NCBI GenBank assembly: GCA_003131315.1
Contig: PKUV01000080.1
Span: 1 to 41,540 of the forward strand
Direction of reading: 5' to 3'
Source: Acidobacteriaceae bacterium
GTDB taxonomy: Bacteria > Acidobacteriota > Terriglobia > Terriglobales > Acidobacteriaceae
DNA length: 41,540 bases
Part shown: piece by piece, positions 26,648 through 34,653 of the stretch
Numbering within the stretch: position 1 is the first letter of the stretch
How the letters are laid out: every line of letters begins with the position of its first letter
Translations under genes and position numbers: made by a program
Notes under the pieces: generated by a model
What the model saw: only the letters and a program-made list of their open reading frames with translations
The model's database searches: none
Told to the model about the DNA's origin: nothing

Positions 26648-27796
26648 ATGAATATTGATGGGGCAAGGCGCAAAATCTTACTGCTGACAATCCTAATTTG
26701 TATTGTGTCCGGCCCGGCTGCGGCCGCGAAGCACACTGCATCAACCTCGGAGGCTGCTGTGGAAACGAGTAAGTTTGGAAGCCTGGATGACGGTACCGCA
26801 ATTGACCTGTACACACTGAAGAATGCGAAGGGCGCCACCGCGAAAATCATTACTTATGGCGCGACACTCACCGAACTGTGGGTCCCGGATCGATCCGGAA
26901 AGCTCGGCGATGTAGTGCTCGGGTTCGACAACCTTCCGGGCTACATGGGAAAGCATCCCTGGTTCGGAGCGACGGTCGGAAGAGTAGCGAACCGCATCGC
27001 GAAGGGCAAGTTCAGGCTGGACGGAAAAGAATATTCGCTGGAGATCAATGATCCGCCCAATAACCTGCACAGCGGGTCGAAGGATTTGAGCCGCGTGGTC
27101 TGGAAGGCGGAACCGGTCTATGAGCGTAACGGGGCGGCGGTTCGCTTTACCTATAACAGTCCCGATGGAGACGAAGGCTTTCCGGGGAGTCTCCTGGTAA
27201 CGGTGCTGTACCGGCTGACCAACAATAACGAATTGCAGCTTGAATACACGGCAAAGACTGATAAAGCGACTCCGGTCAATCTCACCAATCACAGCTATTT
27301 CAACCTCGACGGCGATAAGAACATCCTGGGCGAGGTGCTGCAACTCAACGCGGAAAAGTACACCCCGGTGGACGCCACGCTGATTCCGACGGGCGAGATC
27401 ACGCCCGTGAAAGGAACGCCGCTGGACTTCACGCATCCGGTCGCCATCGGTGCCCACATCGCGGAGATGAAGGGAGACCCCGGGGGATACGATCACAACT
27501 TCGTGCTGAGCGCGGAAGCAGGCAAGCTCAAGTTGGCGGCCCGCGTCTTTGATGAGTCCTCCGGCCGGCAGATGGAAGTCTGGACCACCGAGCCCGGAGT
27601 GCAGTTCTACTCGGGAAACTTTCTCGACGGAACCATCACCGGCAAGCGCGGGGTCGTGTACGGGAAACATTCCGGTTTCTGCCTGGAGACGCAACACTTC
27701 CCGAACGCCGTCAATCAACCGGCATTTCCAACGGTAATTCTGCGGCCGCATTCGGTCTATAGCACCCAAACCATCTACAAGTTCTCGACCCGGTGA
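26648..27796 (+). CDS. galM: Exported aldose 1-epimerase (mutarotase)
   Basis: The enzyme (382 residues) interconverts alpha and beta anomers of free aldoses, speeding use of sugars released by the neighbouring hydrolases. ATG 26648 has GGAGG four bases upstream, and the open frame extends back to 26585 without a better site. A signal peptide (about 1-27, ILLLTILICIVSG then PAAAAK) places it in the periplasm. Family blocks are GATLTELWVPDR (71-82), GATVGRVANRIAKGKF (107-122), NNLHSG (138-143), catalytic His215 in NLTNHSYFNL and catalytic Glu347 in GFCLETQHFP. It is followed by the receptor gene on the same strand 236 bases later, with an independent promoter between them. Confidence 0.93.
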   Translation: MNIDGARRKILLLTILICIVSGPAAAAKHTASTSEAAVETSKFGSLDDGTAIDLYTLKNAKGATAKIITYGATLTELWVPDRSGKLGDVVLGFDNLPGYMGKHPWFGATVGRVANRIAKGKFRLDGKEYSLEINDPPNNLHSGSKDLSRVVWKAEPVYERNGAAVRFTYNSPDGDEGFPGSLLVTVLYRLTNNNELQLEYTAKTDKATPVNLTNHSYFNLDGDKNILGEVLQLNAEKYTPVDATLIPTGEITPVKGTPLDFTHPVAIGAHIAEMKGDPGGYDHNFVLSAEAGKLKLAARVFDESSGRQMEVWTTEPGVQFYSGNFLDGTITGKRGVVYGKHSGFCLETQHFPNAVNQPAFPTVILRPHSVYSTQTIYKFSTR

Positions 27797-27850
27797 TGGG
27801 AGCGCACACGCTCGAGTGACGGGCATCACACTGGGAATGTCAGAAAGTCC

Positions 27851-27879
27851 TTGACAGGAGTTTGCTGGAGGGGTAAAAA
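27851..27879 (+). promoter_or_regulatory. Sigma70-like promoter for the TonB-dependent receptor gene
   Basis: A perfect -35 hexamer TTGACA (27851-27856) is followed after exactly 17 bases by TAAAAA (27874-27879), four of six matches to the -10 consensus. Transcription would begin near 27886, giving a leader of roughly 145 bases. The palindrome at 27888-27923 begins right at the predicted start. Confidence 0.55.
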
Positions 27880-27887
27880 GTCAGCGT

Positions 27888-27923
27888 CCCACTGTATGCG
27901 ATTACGGTAACGATACAGTTGGG
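27888..27923. promoter_or_regulatory. Long imperfect palindrome at the receptor promoter, operator candidate
   Basis: The outer arms CCC-ACTGTAT (27888-27897) and ATACAGT-T-GGG (27913-27923) enclose inner arms TTAC/GTAA around a central G, with two extra bases in the left half. Its position over the predicted transcription start is classic for a repressor operator. It could also fold in the RNA. Its half-sites differ from the LacI-like site at 26586. Confidence 0.5.
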
Positions 27924-27938
27924 AAATTTGCAAACCCA

Positions 27939-27957
27939 GCATCCGCCGGTCGGATGC
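27939..27957 (+). other. Stem-loop in the receptor mRNA leader
   Basis: GCATCCG and CGGATGC form a perfect 7-base stem with the loop CCGGT, about 75 bases before the receptor start. No poly-T follows, so it is not a terminator. A role in leader stability or translation is only possible, and it matches no riboswitch class I know. Confidence 0.4.
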
Positions 27958-28032
27958 GACGGATTCAAAAATTCCGCTAGCAAAGAGAGCCCCGCGCCCC
28001 CGTTTGGCGTCTTCGGGTCGAGGAGGTAGTAA

Positions 28033-31000
28033 ATGAGCAGATCGTCTTTGAGCAGTATGTTTTGTTCCATCCCGCGCCGGATGGGGTTGGGCGCGGTGCT
28101 GGTGCTGGCGGTACTTCTGGGCGTGCTGTCCACCGCTACCGCACAGACCACGGGAGCGATCTCGGGCACAGTTACCGACCAGTCCGCGGCAGTGGTTCAG
28201 GCCGCCAAAGTCACCCTCACTAACGTAGACAGTGCCATCTCGCGTGACACGACGACCAATGAAGTCGGCCGGTTTACCTTCGCGGGTGTTCCTCCGGGGA
28301 CCTACACAGTGAAGGTGACAAAGCAGAATTTCAAAACTTGGCAGCGCACTGATTTCGTGCTGAATGCCAATGACACACGCGAAGTCTCAAACATTCAACT
28401 GGAAATTGGGAGCAGCGACCAAACCGTAACCGTTGAAGCAACGACAACGCAGGTGGACTTAGTTTCAAACGGCGAGCGTTCTTCAGTACTGAGTGCTCGG
28501 GAAATCAATAACCTTACACTCGTGAGCCGGAACGTTTCCGAACTACTGAAGATTCTGCCCGGCGTAACCAGCGTGGCCCAGACGGGCAACGGACTGGGCT
28601 TTGACTTTTCCACGTCGAGTTCAACTGGAAGTGCGATTGGTGTTGGCCTTTCGACCAACGGCGCACCTTATCGCGGTGGCTCCATGCTGCTTCTGGATGG
28701 CGCTAACATCATCGATCCGGGCTGCAACTGCTGGTCTACCGCGGTCGTGAACCCAGACATGACGCAGGAGGTGAAGGTACAGACTTCAAACTTCGGCGCC
28801 GACCAGCCGAACGGTCCGGTGGTCTTTAGTGCGATCAGCAAGGCTGGTACGGCGGGCTACCACGGCTCTGCCTACATGACGACCCGCAACTCGATCTTCA
28901 ACGCCAACACATGGGCGAACGACAAGAACGGGCGCAAGAAACAGGACGCCGCTTTCTACTATCCGGGTGGAAACTTTGGCGGTCCTGTCCCGTTTACCAA
29001 GGGAAAGCTGCTGTTCTGGGTAGGTTACGAATACTACTGGCAGCACCTTCCTTCATCCAGTCCGCTGACTGCATGGGTTCCGACGGACAGCATGCGCGCT
29101 GGAAATTTCGACCCAACGGCTGCCGACAATGCGGCGGCCTGTGCTGGAGTCCTTGGGTTTAGCAAAGATGCAACGAACTTCTGTAACGACCTGAGTGGCA
29201 CGGTCCTTCCGAACGGAACCGCATTGCCCGCGGGGACCACGGACATCAGCGCCTACATCGACCCCAACATGAAGAACCTGATGAACGCATATTTCCCCAA
29301 GGCGAATGCCGATCCTTCCAACGGCTACAACTGGTACTTGCCGATCAGTACCCAGCAGAACGGCTATTTGTACCGTACGCGTGTGGATTACAACATCACT
29401 GACAACACGAAGTTGTTCGTGTCGTTCCAGTACGGCAGCAATACCGCGACTGTGCCAACCCACATCTGGTGGAACCCTGGTAACTCCGTGACATTCCCGG
29501 GCGGCGGAATCACTAACCCGACGAGCACGAAAACATTATCGGCGAATTTCCTCCACGTATTCAATCCCACGCTGACCAACGAAACGATCCTCACGTGGAA
29601 TAAATCAAACAGTCCATATACACCGAACAATCTGAGTGCAGCCTATCGGACCACCATCGGTTGGACCGATCCCACTGTGTTTGGGGGGGGGGCCAACGAT
29701 CCGATGGCGCCCAACGTATATTCACCGGGAGACCGTACATTTCCCGAAATGTCGCAAGGCGATGTATTTCAGCATAACGGACAGTTTGGACTGATGAAAA
29801 CTGCTCCGTCGGTCCAGGACAACGTGACGAAGGTGTATAGGAATCACACCCTCAAGGCGGGGTTCTTCTACAACATGATTGGGAACTACCAGGTCAACTT
29901 CGTGAATCCGAACGGCGTTTTGTCATTCGCGAGCCTTGACGTAAAAGGTAAGGGCACAACCAACGTTGAGAACGGTACGTTCTACGGATCGCAAAACCCG
30001 ACGGCGAACTTCCTGATGGGAGTGGGCACTGCCTACAAAGAGGACAGTGAGACGGATGTCTTCGACATGGCCTATCGCAACTATTCTTTCTATGGGATGG
30101 ACGATTGGAAGGTTAAGAAACGGCTGACGGTGAATGTTGGTTTCCGCTTTGAACACGTCGGGCGCTGGTACGAACGGACCGGCACAGGCATGGCGGTGTG
30201 GTTCCCTAATCTTTACAACGGCGATTTGGCGTCAAATCGAAAGAACCCTGGCGTGCGTTACCACGGTATTGACACTGGAATTCCGCTCAGCGGTACGCAG
30301 GCCCGGCTTTTGAATGTCTCACCGCGTTTTGGCTTTTCGCTGGATCTGTTTGGAAATGGCAAGACCGTGCTTCGTGGAGGCTGGGGCGCATATCGTTGGA
30401 ACGATCAATATAACGATTACGCCGGCTCGCTTTCCACCGCGCAAGGGTTGACTACCTACAACCTCAATTCTGGCACGTCGATGCTTCTCAGCCAGCTCGG
30501 CCCGACGCTCCTGAATTTTGGGAGCACCAGCGGTTCGGGAAGTATCTATGCCACCAATGCCAACGATCACAAGGTTCCGGTGACATATTCCTACAACTTC
30601 ACGATTTCAAGACAACTGCCATTGCGGTCGTTGTTAGAGGTTGCGTATGTGGGCAACCAGAGCAGCGGTTTGTTGATGGGTGGACAGAGCGACGGCAGCG
30701 GCATTGGCGGCGCTGATTTCATCAATATCAACAAGATCAAACTTGGAGGGCTGTTCGGGAACGACCCGGTAACCGGGGCAGTACGCCCAGCCGACCAGTC
30801 TTATGAGTCTGGTGGCTCGGAAGGCAACTGGAGCTATACCCACTACTTCCCTTATTACGCGGGGTATGGAACCAGCTTTATCCGTATTGGCGAGCACGTT
30901 GGTTACTCGAACTACAACGGCCTACAGTTTTCCTGGGTAAAGCAAAGTGGACCACTCACCTTCAATCTGAACTACACCTGGTCCAAGTCACTGGGCATCG

Positions 31001-31686
31001 TGGGTTCCACGGTTGATCCGTTCACCGTCCATGGAAACTATGGCGTGCTGAATATCGATCGTCCACACGTAATCAACACGTCGTACTCCTACGAACTGGG
31101 AAGAATGTACAAGAGCAACAACAACAGAGTCCTTGCTGGTGCTGCTAATGGTTGGATAGTTTCCGGTACTACAACTTGGCAGTCCGGTGGAAACATACAG
31201 GCGATGTTCAGTCAGAACCTTGGCATGTCGCTCGAAGACAGCACGGGTGCCACCCTCACAACAAAAACCTACTACGGGACGAATGTCGGAGAGATTCTGC
31301 CGATTTACACATGCGACCCCGGCAGCGGGAACAGCGGCCGTTCGTACATCAAGCTGAACTGTCTTACTGCCCCTGCAATCGGCGCATACGGTGACCGGCA
31401 GTTGCCTTACCTGAGTGGCCCGGCCTACTTCAACCAGGATTTGGCCATTCACAAGAACTTCTCTATCACCGAGCGGCAGAAGGTCGAGTTCCGGCTCTCC
31501 GCTTTCAATCTGTTCAACCACCCGTTGTGGGGTTTCACTGGGAACAGCCAGGTGAACTTGGCCTTCAAGCAGAATGCCGACTCGACTTGGTCGCCAATTA
31601 GCCCGTCCTCGTCCCCGACCTGGGGACAGGTTGATACAAAAAACGTCAATCGTCTGATCGAACTCGGTGTGAAGTACACGTTCTAA
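28033..31686 (+). CDS. Giant TonB-dependent receptor with carboxypeptidase-regulatory domain (Oar-like)
   Basis: This outer-membrane protein of 1,217 residues probably takes up oligosaccharides or other large substrates using TonB energy. AGGAGG lies six bases before the ATG. A signal peptide (about 1-38, ending STATAQ) is followed by a carboxypeptidase-regulatory fold (about 40-125: GAISGTVTDQSAAVVQ, FTFAGVPPGTYTVKV). The plug comes next (about 150-260: VSELLKILPGV), with RGGSMLLLDGANI near 216-228. The rest is a beta-barrel rich in aromatic turns (FVSFQYGSN, VEFRLSAFNLFNHPLWG) and ends in KYTF, a terminal Phe as expected for barrel insertion. A run of ten G sits in codons near residue 555. 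There is no SusD gene beside it, as is usual in Acidobacteriota. Substrate is inferred only from neighbours. Confidence 0.92.
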   Translation: MSRSSLSSMFCSIPRRMGLGAVLVLAVLLGVLSTATAQTTGAISGTVTDQSAAVVQAAKVTLTNVDSAISRDTTTNEVGRFTFAGVPPGTYTVKVTKQNFKTWQRTDFVLNANDTREVSNIQLEIGSSDQTVTVEATTTQVDLVSNGERSSVLSAREINNLTLVSRNVSELLKILPGVTSVAQTGNGLGFDFSTSSSTGSAIGVGLSTNGAPYRGGSMLLLDGANIIDPGCNCWSTAVVNPDMTQEVKVQTSNFGADQPNGPVVFSAISKAGTAGYHGSAYMTTRNSIFNANTWANDKNGRKKQDAAFYYPGGNFGGPVPFTKGKLLFWVGYEYYWQHLPSSSPLTAWVPTDSMRAGNFDPTAADNAAACAGVLGFSKDATNFCNDLSGTVLPNGTALPAGTTDISAYIDPNMKNLMNAYFPKANADPSNGYNWYLPISTQQNGYLYRTRVDYNITDNTKLFVSFQYGSNTATVPTHIWWNPGNSVTFPGGGITNPTSTKTLSANFLHVFNPTLTNETILTWNKSNSPYTPNNLSAAYRTTIGWTDPTVFGGGANDPMAPNVYSPGDRTFPEMSQGDVFQHNGQFGLMKTAPSVQDNVTKVYRNHTLKAGFFYNMIGNYQVNFVNPNGVLSFASLDVKGKGTTNVENGTFYGSQNPTANFLMGVGTAYKEDSETDVFDMAYRNYSFYGMDDWKVKKRLTVNVGFRFEHVGRWYERTGTGMAVWFPNLYNGDLASNRKNPGVRYHGIDTGIPLSGTQARLLNVSPRFGFSLDLFGNGKTVLRGGWGAYRWNDQYNDYAGSLSTAQGLTTYNLNSGTSMLLSQLGPTLLNFGSTSGSGSIYATNANDHKVPVTYSYNFTISRQLPLRSLLEVAYVGNQSSGLLMGGQSDGSGIGGADFININKIKLGGLFGNDPVTGAVRPADQSYESGGSEGNWSYTHYFPYYAGYGTSFIRIGEHVGYSNYNGLQFSWVKQSGPLTFNLNYTWSKSLGIVGSTVDPFTVHGNYGVLNIDRPHVINTSYSYELGRMYKSNNNRVLAGAANGWIVSGTTTWQSGGNIQAMFSQNLGMSLEDSTGATLTTKTYYGTNVGEILPIYTCDPGSGNSGRSYIKLNCLTAPAIGAYGDRQLPYLSGPAYFNQDLAIHKNFSITERQKVEFRLSAFNLFNHPLWGFTGNSQVNLAFKQNADSTWSPISPSSSPTWGQVDTKNVNRLIELGVKYTF
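29693..29702 (+). repeat. Run of ten G within the receptor gene
   Basis: The bases encode three Gly codons and the first base of Ala in VFGGGAND. Homopolymers of this length are prone to slippage, and loss or gain of one G would truncate the receptor within its barrel. Confidence 0.9.
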
Positions 31687-31694
31687 CCAATCCG

Positions 31695-31730
31695 GACGGG
31701 CCTCTTGCGAAGCTTGAGGCCCGTCTTTCT
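31695..31730 (+). terminator. Rho-independent terminator after the receptor gene
   Basis: A perfect 10-base stem GACGGGCCTC / GAGGCCCGTC (31695-31704, 31716-31725) with an 11-base loop is followed by TTTCTT. It begins 9 bases after the receptor stop, so the receptor is probably transcribed separately from the isomerase gene. Confidence 0.85.
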
Positions 31731-31738
31731 TCCCTCGA

Positions 31739-31852
31739 CTTTCAAGTGGCGACGCGGTGGCGGCAACCGCTATTGCGGACGTGGGCAACACTTTTACGGT
31801 GACCGTCCCCGCATACACGATCACAGATCTGCGAATCCCCCAGCAGCCGTAG
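31739..31852 (+). pseudogene. C-terminal scrap of an exported glycoside hydrolase-like protein
   Basis: An open stretch ending at TAG 31850-31852 reads SSGDAVAATAIADVGNTFTV followed by TVPAYTITDLRIPQQP. This resembles the last strands of the C-terminal beta-sandwich of secreted glycosidases (GNTFTYTVPAxSxTxLxL). There is no start or upstream coding sequence because the receptor terminator lies immediately before it. It is probably the remnant of a deleted hydrolase gene. The remaining 90 bases to the isomerase gene show nothing further. Confidence 0.35.
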
Positions 31853-31944
31853 TTAGCGACCGGCGCGTGCTGCCGGGGAGTGAGAGTGTTCGACGCGCCG
31901 GAAGGCGTGCACTAATACGAGGTTCTATTTAAGTAAGGACTCAT

Positions 31945-33396
31945 ATGTCGCATGATGAGCAGTCGAATCAAAAGCAGAAGATGACGTTCGGGTTGATTGT
32001 GGGGAACCGCGATTTTTTCCCCGACCATCTGGCGAAGTCTGGCCGGGAAGAAATGCTGCGCGCGCTCGAGCAAGCTGGCATCGGCGTGGTAGCTCTGGGG
32101 CCCGAGGAGGGCAAGTACGGCGCGGTCGAGACGTATGAGGAAGCCAAACGCTGCGCGGCGCTGTTTCGCAAGAATGCGGACCGGATCGACGGCGTCATCG
32201 TCAGCCTGCCGAATTTTGGGGACGAGCGCGCCATCGCGGACACGCTGCGTCTGGCGAGACTCGGCGTTCCTGTGCTGGTGCAGGCAACACCGGATCAACC
32301 CAGCAAAATGACGATCGCGTTCCGCCGCGACAGCTTCTGCGGCAAGATGTCGGCGTGTAACAACCTGTGGCAGTACGGGATTCCTTACTCGCTTACGGCG
32401 TCGCACACGGTTGCGCCCGACTCGGCGGAGTTCCGGAATGATCTGGAGTGGTTTGCAGCCGTCTGCCGGATCGTGAACGGCCTGCGGAATCTGCGCATCG
32501 GCAGCATCGGCGCGCGTCCGGCGGCGTTTAACACGGTTCGGTACAGCGAAAAGATTCTGGAGGCGAGCGGTATCTCCGTCGAAACCGTGGACCTCTCCGA
32601 GATTCTGGGCCGAATCGCCCGCCTGGGAGACGCAGAGGCTTGCGTGCAAGGCAAGCTACAAGAGATCCGCAAGTATGTACCGACGAGCGGAGTTCCCGAG
32701 GCGGCCCTGATGAAGATGGCCAAGCTTGGCGCGGTCATTGATGACTGGATGAAATCGAGAGACGTCACGGTCAGCGCGGTGCAGTGCTGGACCGCGCTCG
32801 AAGAGTACTTCGGCGTGGTGCCGTGCACCATCATGAGCATGATGAGCAACAATTTAATTCCCAGCGCCTGCGAGGTGGATGTATGCGGCACGATCAGCAT
32901 GCACGCCCTGCGGCTTGCCTCGGAAACCCCCAGCGCGCTGCTCGACTGGAACAACAACTACGGCGACAATCCAGATAAGGCCGTCTGCTTCCACTGCAGC
33001 AACCTTCCCAAGCACTTCTTTCAGGATGTTCGAATGGACTTCCAGGAGATCATTGCCGGGACGGTGGGTAAGGACAACACGTTCGGCACCTGCGTGGGCC
33101 GCGTAAAAGCGGGGGCGATGAGCTTCGCGCGCTTCTCCACCGATGACCGCGCCGGGGTAGTGCGCGGCTATGTTGGCGAAGGCGCGTTCACCAACGACTC
33201 CCTGAATACGTTCGGCGGAGCCGGCGTGGTGGAGATCCCGCGCATGCAGAAACTCCTGTACTACATCTGCGAGAACGGCTTTGAGCATCATGTAGCCGCC
33301 AATTTCGCGACAGTAGCGGGCGCGGCGTATGAGGCGGCCACTCGCTATCTGGGCTGGGCTACGTACTGGCATGGACGGGACGGGGCGGGCTGCTGA
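31945..33396 (+). CDS. L-fucose/L-arabinose isomerase-family protein
   Basis: The protein (483 residues, cytoplasmic, no signal peptide) belongs by its general layout to the FucI/AraA fold family, metal-dependent ketol isomerases that convert an aldose into a ketose. Visible blocks are FGLIVGNRDFFPDHLAKSGRE (15-35), VIVSLPNFGDERAIADTLR (84-102), RIGSIGARPAAFN (184-196), CWTALEEYFGVVPC (281-294) and ACEVDVCGTISMHAL (308-322). The acidic residues of EEYFG and CEVD are plausible metal ligands. ATG 31945 follows AAGGA at five bases. The true sugar cannot be read from sequence. With xylulokinase and alpha-xylosidase nearby, D-xylose is a reasonable guess, as are L-fucose (GH29) and L-arabinose. 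Confidence 0.8.
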   Translation: MSHDEQSNQKQKMTFGLIVGNRDFFPDHLAKSGREEMLRALEQAGIGVVALGPEEGKYGAVETYEEAKRCAALFRKNADRIDGVIVSLPNFGDERAIADTLRLARLGVPVLVQATPDQPSKMTIAFRRDSFCGKMSACNNLWQYGIPYSLTASHTVAPDSAEFRNDLEWFAAVCRIVNGLRNLRIGSIGARPAAFNTVRYSEKILEASGISVETVDLSEILGRIARLGDAEACVQGKLQEIRKYVPTSGVPEAALMKMAKLGAVIDDWMKSRDVTVSAVQCWTALEEYFGVVPCTIMSMMSNNLIPSACEVDVCGTISMHALRLASETPSALLDWNNNYGDNPDKAVCFHCSNLPKHFFQDVRMDFQEIIAGTVGKDNTFGTCVGRVKAGAMSFARFSTDDRAGVVRGYVGEGAFTNDSLNTFGGAGVVEIPRMQKLLYYICENGFEHHVAANFATVAGAAYEAATRYLGWATYWHGRDGAGC

Positions 33397-33462
33397 AGCC
33401 GGATCTGCAGAAGTGCGGGCCCATTTGGCTCGAGGGCTGAAGCCTTGACGTGCGGGACAACC

Positions 33463-33492
33463 TTTGGGGAAATAGTCTGTTTTATCCCCAAA
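33463..33492. other. Inverted repeat after the isomerase gene
   Basis: TTTGGGGA (33463-33470) and TCCCCAAA (33485-33492) form an 8-base stem around a 14-base loop. It lies about 65 bases after the isomerase stop and before the TPR-thioredoxin start. It could act as a terminator, although no T-tract follows, or be an intergenic repeat. Confidence 0.4.
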
Positions 33493-33573
33493 CCGTACGC
33501 CCCAGTTGTGGCGCGGCACTTGAATCAGGCTTGGCGCAAACATAAGCTGTCATTGGGCTCTGCCCAAAACATC

Positions 33574-34650
33574 ATGGCCGTTCGCCATCTAGCCTGCAGC
33601 GTTCTCGTGTTCCTGCTTTCCATTTCTGGTGCCCTTGCCCAAACCGGGACGGCAGACAGTGGCTCTGTCGATCGGGAAATTCAAAGTGGCGACACAGCTC
33701 TTCGGCAAGGCAAATACGCCGAAGCGAAGCAGCATTTTGAGCAGGCGGAGAGCATGGGAGGGCTGCATTCTGCCGAAATCAACGCTGGGATCGCCATCGC
33801 GGAATTGCAGATGGGCCACTATGAGGCGGCACGCCGGAGGGAGGCCAAGGTGCTGCAACTTGTCTCCAGTGACCACGAGCGGGCTGAGGCCCACAATATC
33901 ATCGGAACAGCATGGCTGCGAGAATCCGCGCAAAGCACCGCGAACATGGACAAGTTGCGTGCTGCCGAGGAATCGTTTCAGCGAGCAGTAAGGCTGGATC
34001 CGGTATTTGATGCTGCGTACTTCAACCTGGGAGATGCTCTGCTACGTCAGAACCGTGAAGCAGAGGGAGCGGGGGCGTTTAAGAATTTTATTGAGGCTGC
34101 GGCGAAAAACCCTGCGTACGAGCAGGATATCCCCATCGCGCCGCAAACACTGGCTCCTGCGTTCACCGTTACGGACAGCGAAGGCCGCGTAGTCTCCTCC
34201 GAATCTCTGCGCGGGCGCTTCGTGCTGCTGGATTATTGGGCGACGTGGTGCAGTCCCTGCATTCGGGCGCTTCCTGTTTTGCGGCAGTTCGCGCACTATT
34301 TTCCCCCGAGCCAGTTCACATTGATCAGTGTGAACGAGAATTCTCCGGACCAGGAGGTGTGGGGAAAGTTCATCGCCCGGGAGAAGATGGACTGGATCCA
34401 AGTTTGGGACAAAAACGGGGAAATGTATCACAGTTTCGGCCTTGCGCCGCGCCCGTACCTGAGCCTTCCGAGATATGTCTTGCTGGATAGGAATGGCATC
34501 GTGCGCCGGGTCTATAACGGGACCGACCGACTGGGGTTAGTCGTAGGCCAAATCGTGAGGACGGTGACCGCTGTGCCCAAGCCTCCGCAAGAACCTGCGA
34601 GCCTACCATCCAAGCACAAAGCTTCCTGCGAGGGCGCGCCTTGCGAGTAA
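33574..34650 (+). CDS. Exported TPR protein with C-terminal TlpA/thioredoxin-like domain
   Basis: The protein (358 residues from ATG 33574; the frame is open further up but the leader fits here) has a signal peptide (1-22, ending GALAQ). Three TPR-like repeats span about 33-180 (DTALRQGKYAEAKQHFEQAE, AIAELQMGHYEAARRREAKV, AAYFNLGDALLRQNREAEGAGAF). A thioredoxin-like domain follows from about 190: FVLLDYWATWCSPC with the redox pair Cys226/Cys229, then FTLISVNENSPDQEVWGKF and LPRYVLLDRNGIVRR with the cis-Pro region. It probably works in the periplasm as a thiol-disulfide reductase attached to a protein-binding scaffold. No substrate is evident. It ends 3 bases before the convergent xylulokinase gene. 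Confidence 0.88.
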   Translation: MAVRHLACSVLVFLLSISGALAQTGTADSGSVDREIQSGDTALRQGKYAEAKQHFEQAESMGGLHSAEINAGIAIAELQMGHYEAARRREAKVLQLVSSDHERAEAHNIIGTAWLRESAQSTANMDKLRAAEESFQRAVRLDPVFDAAYFNLGDALLRQNREAEGAGAFKNFIEAAAKNPAYEQDIPIAPQTLAPAFTVTDSEGRVVSSESLRGRFVLLDYWATWCSPCIRALPVLRQFAHYFPPSQFTLISVNENSPDQEVWGKFIAREKMDWIQVWDKNGEMYHSFGLAPRPYLSLPRYVLLDRNGIVRRVYNGTDRLGLVVGQIVRTVTAVPKPPQEPASLPSKHKASCEGAPCE

Positions 34651-34653
34651 TTA

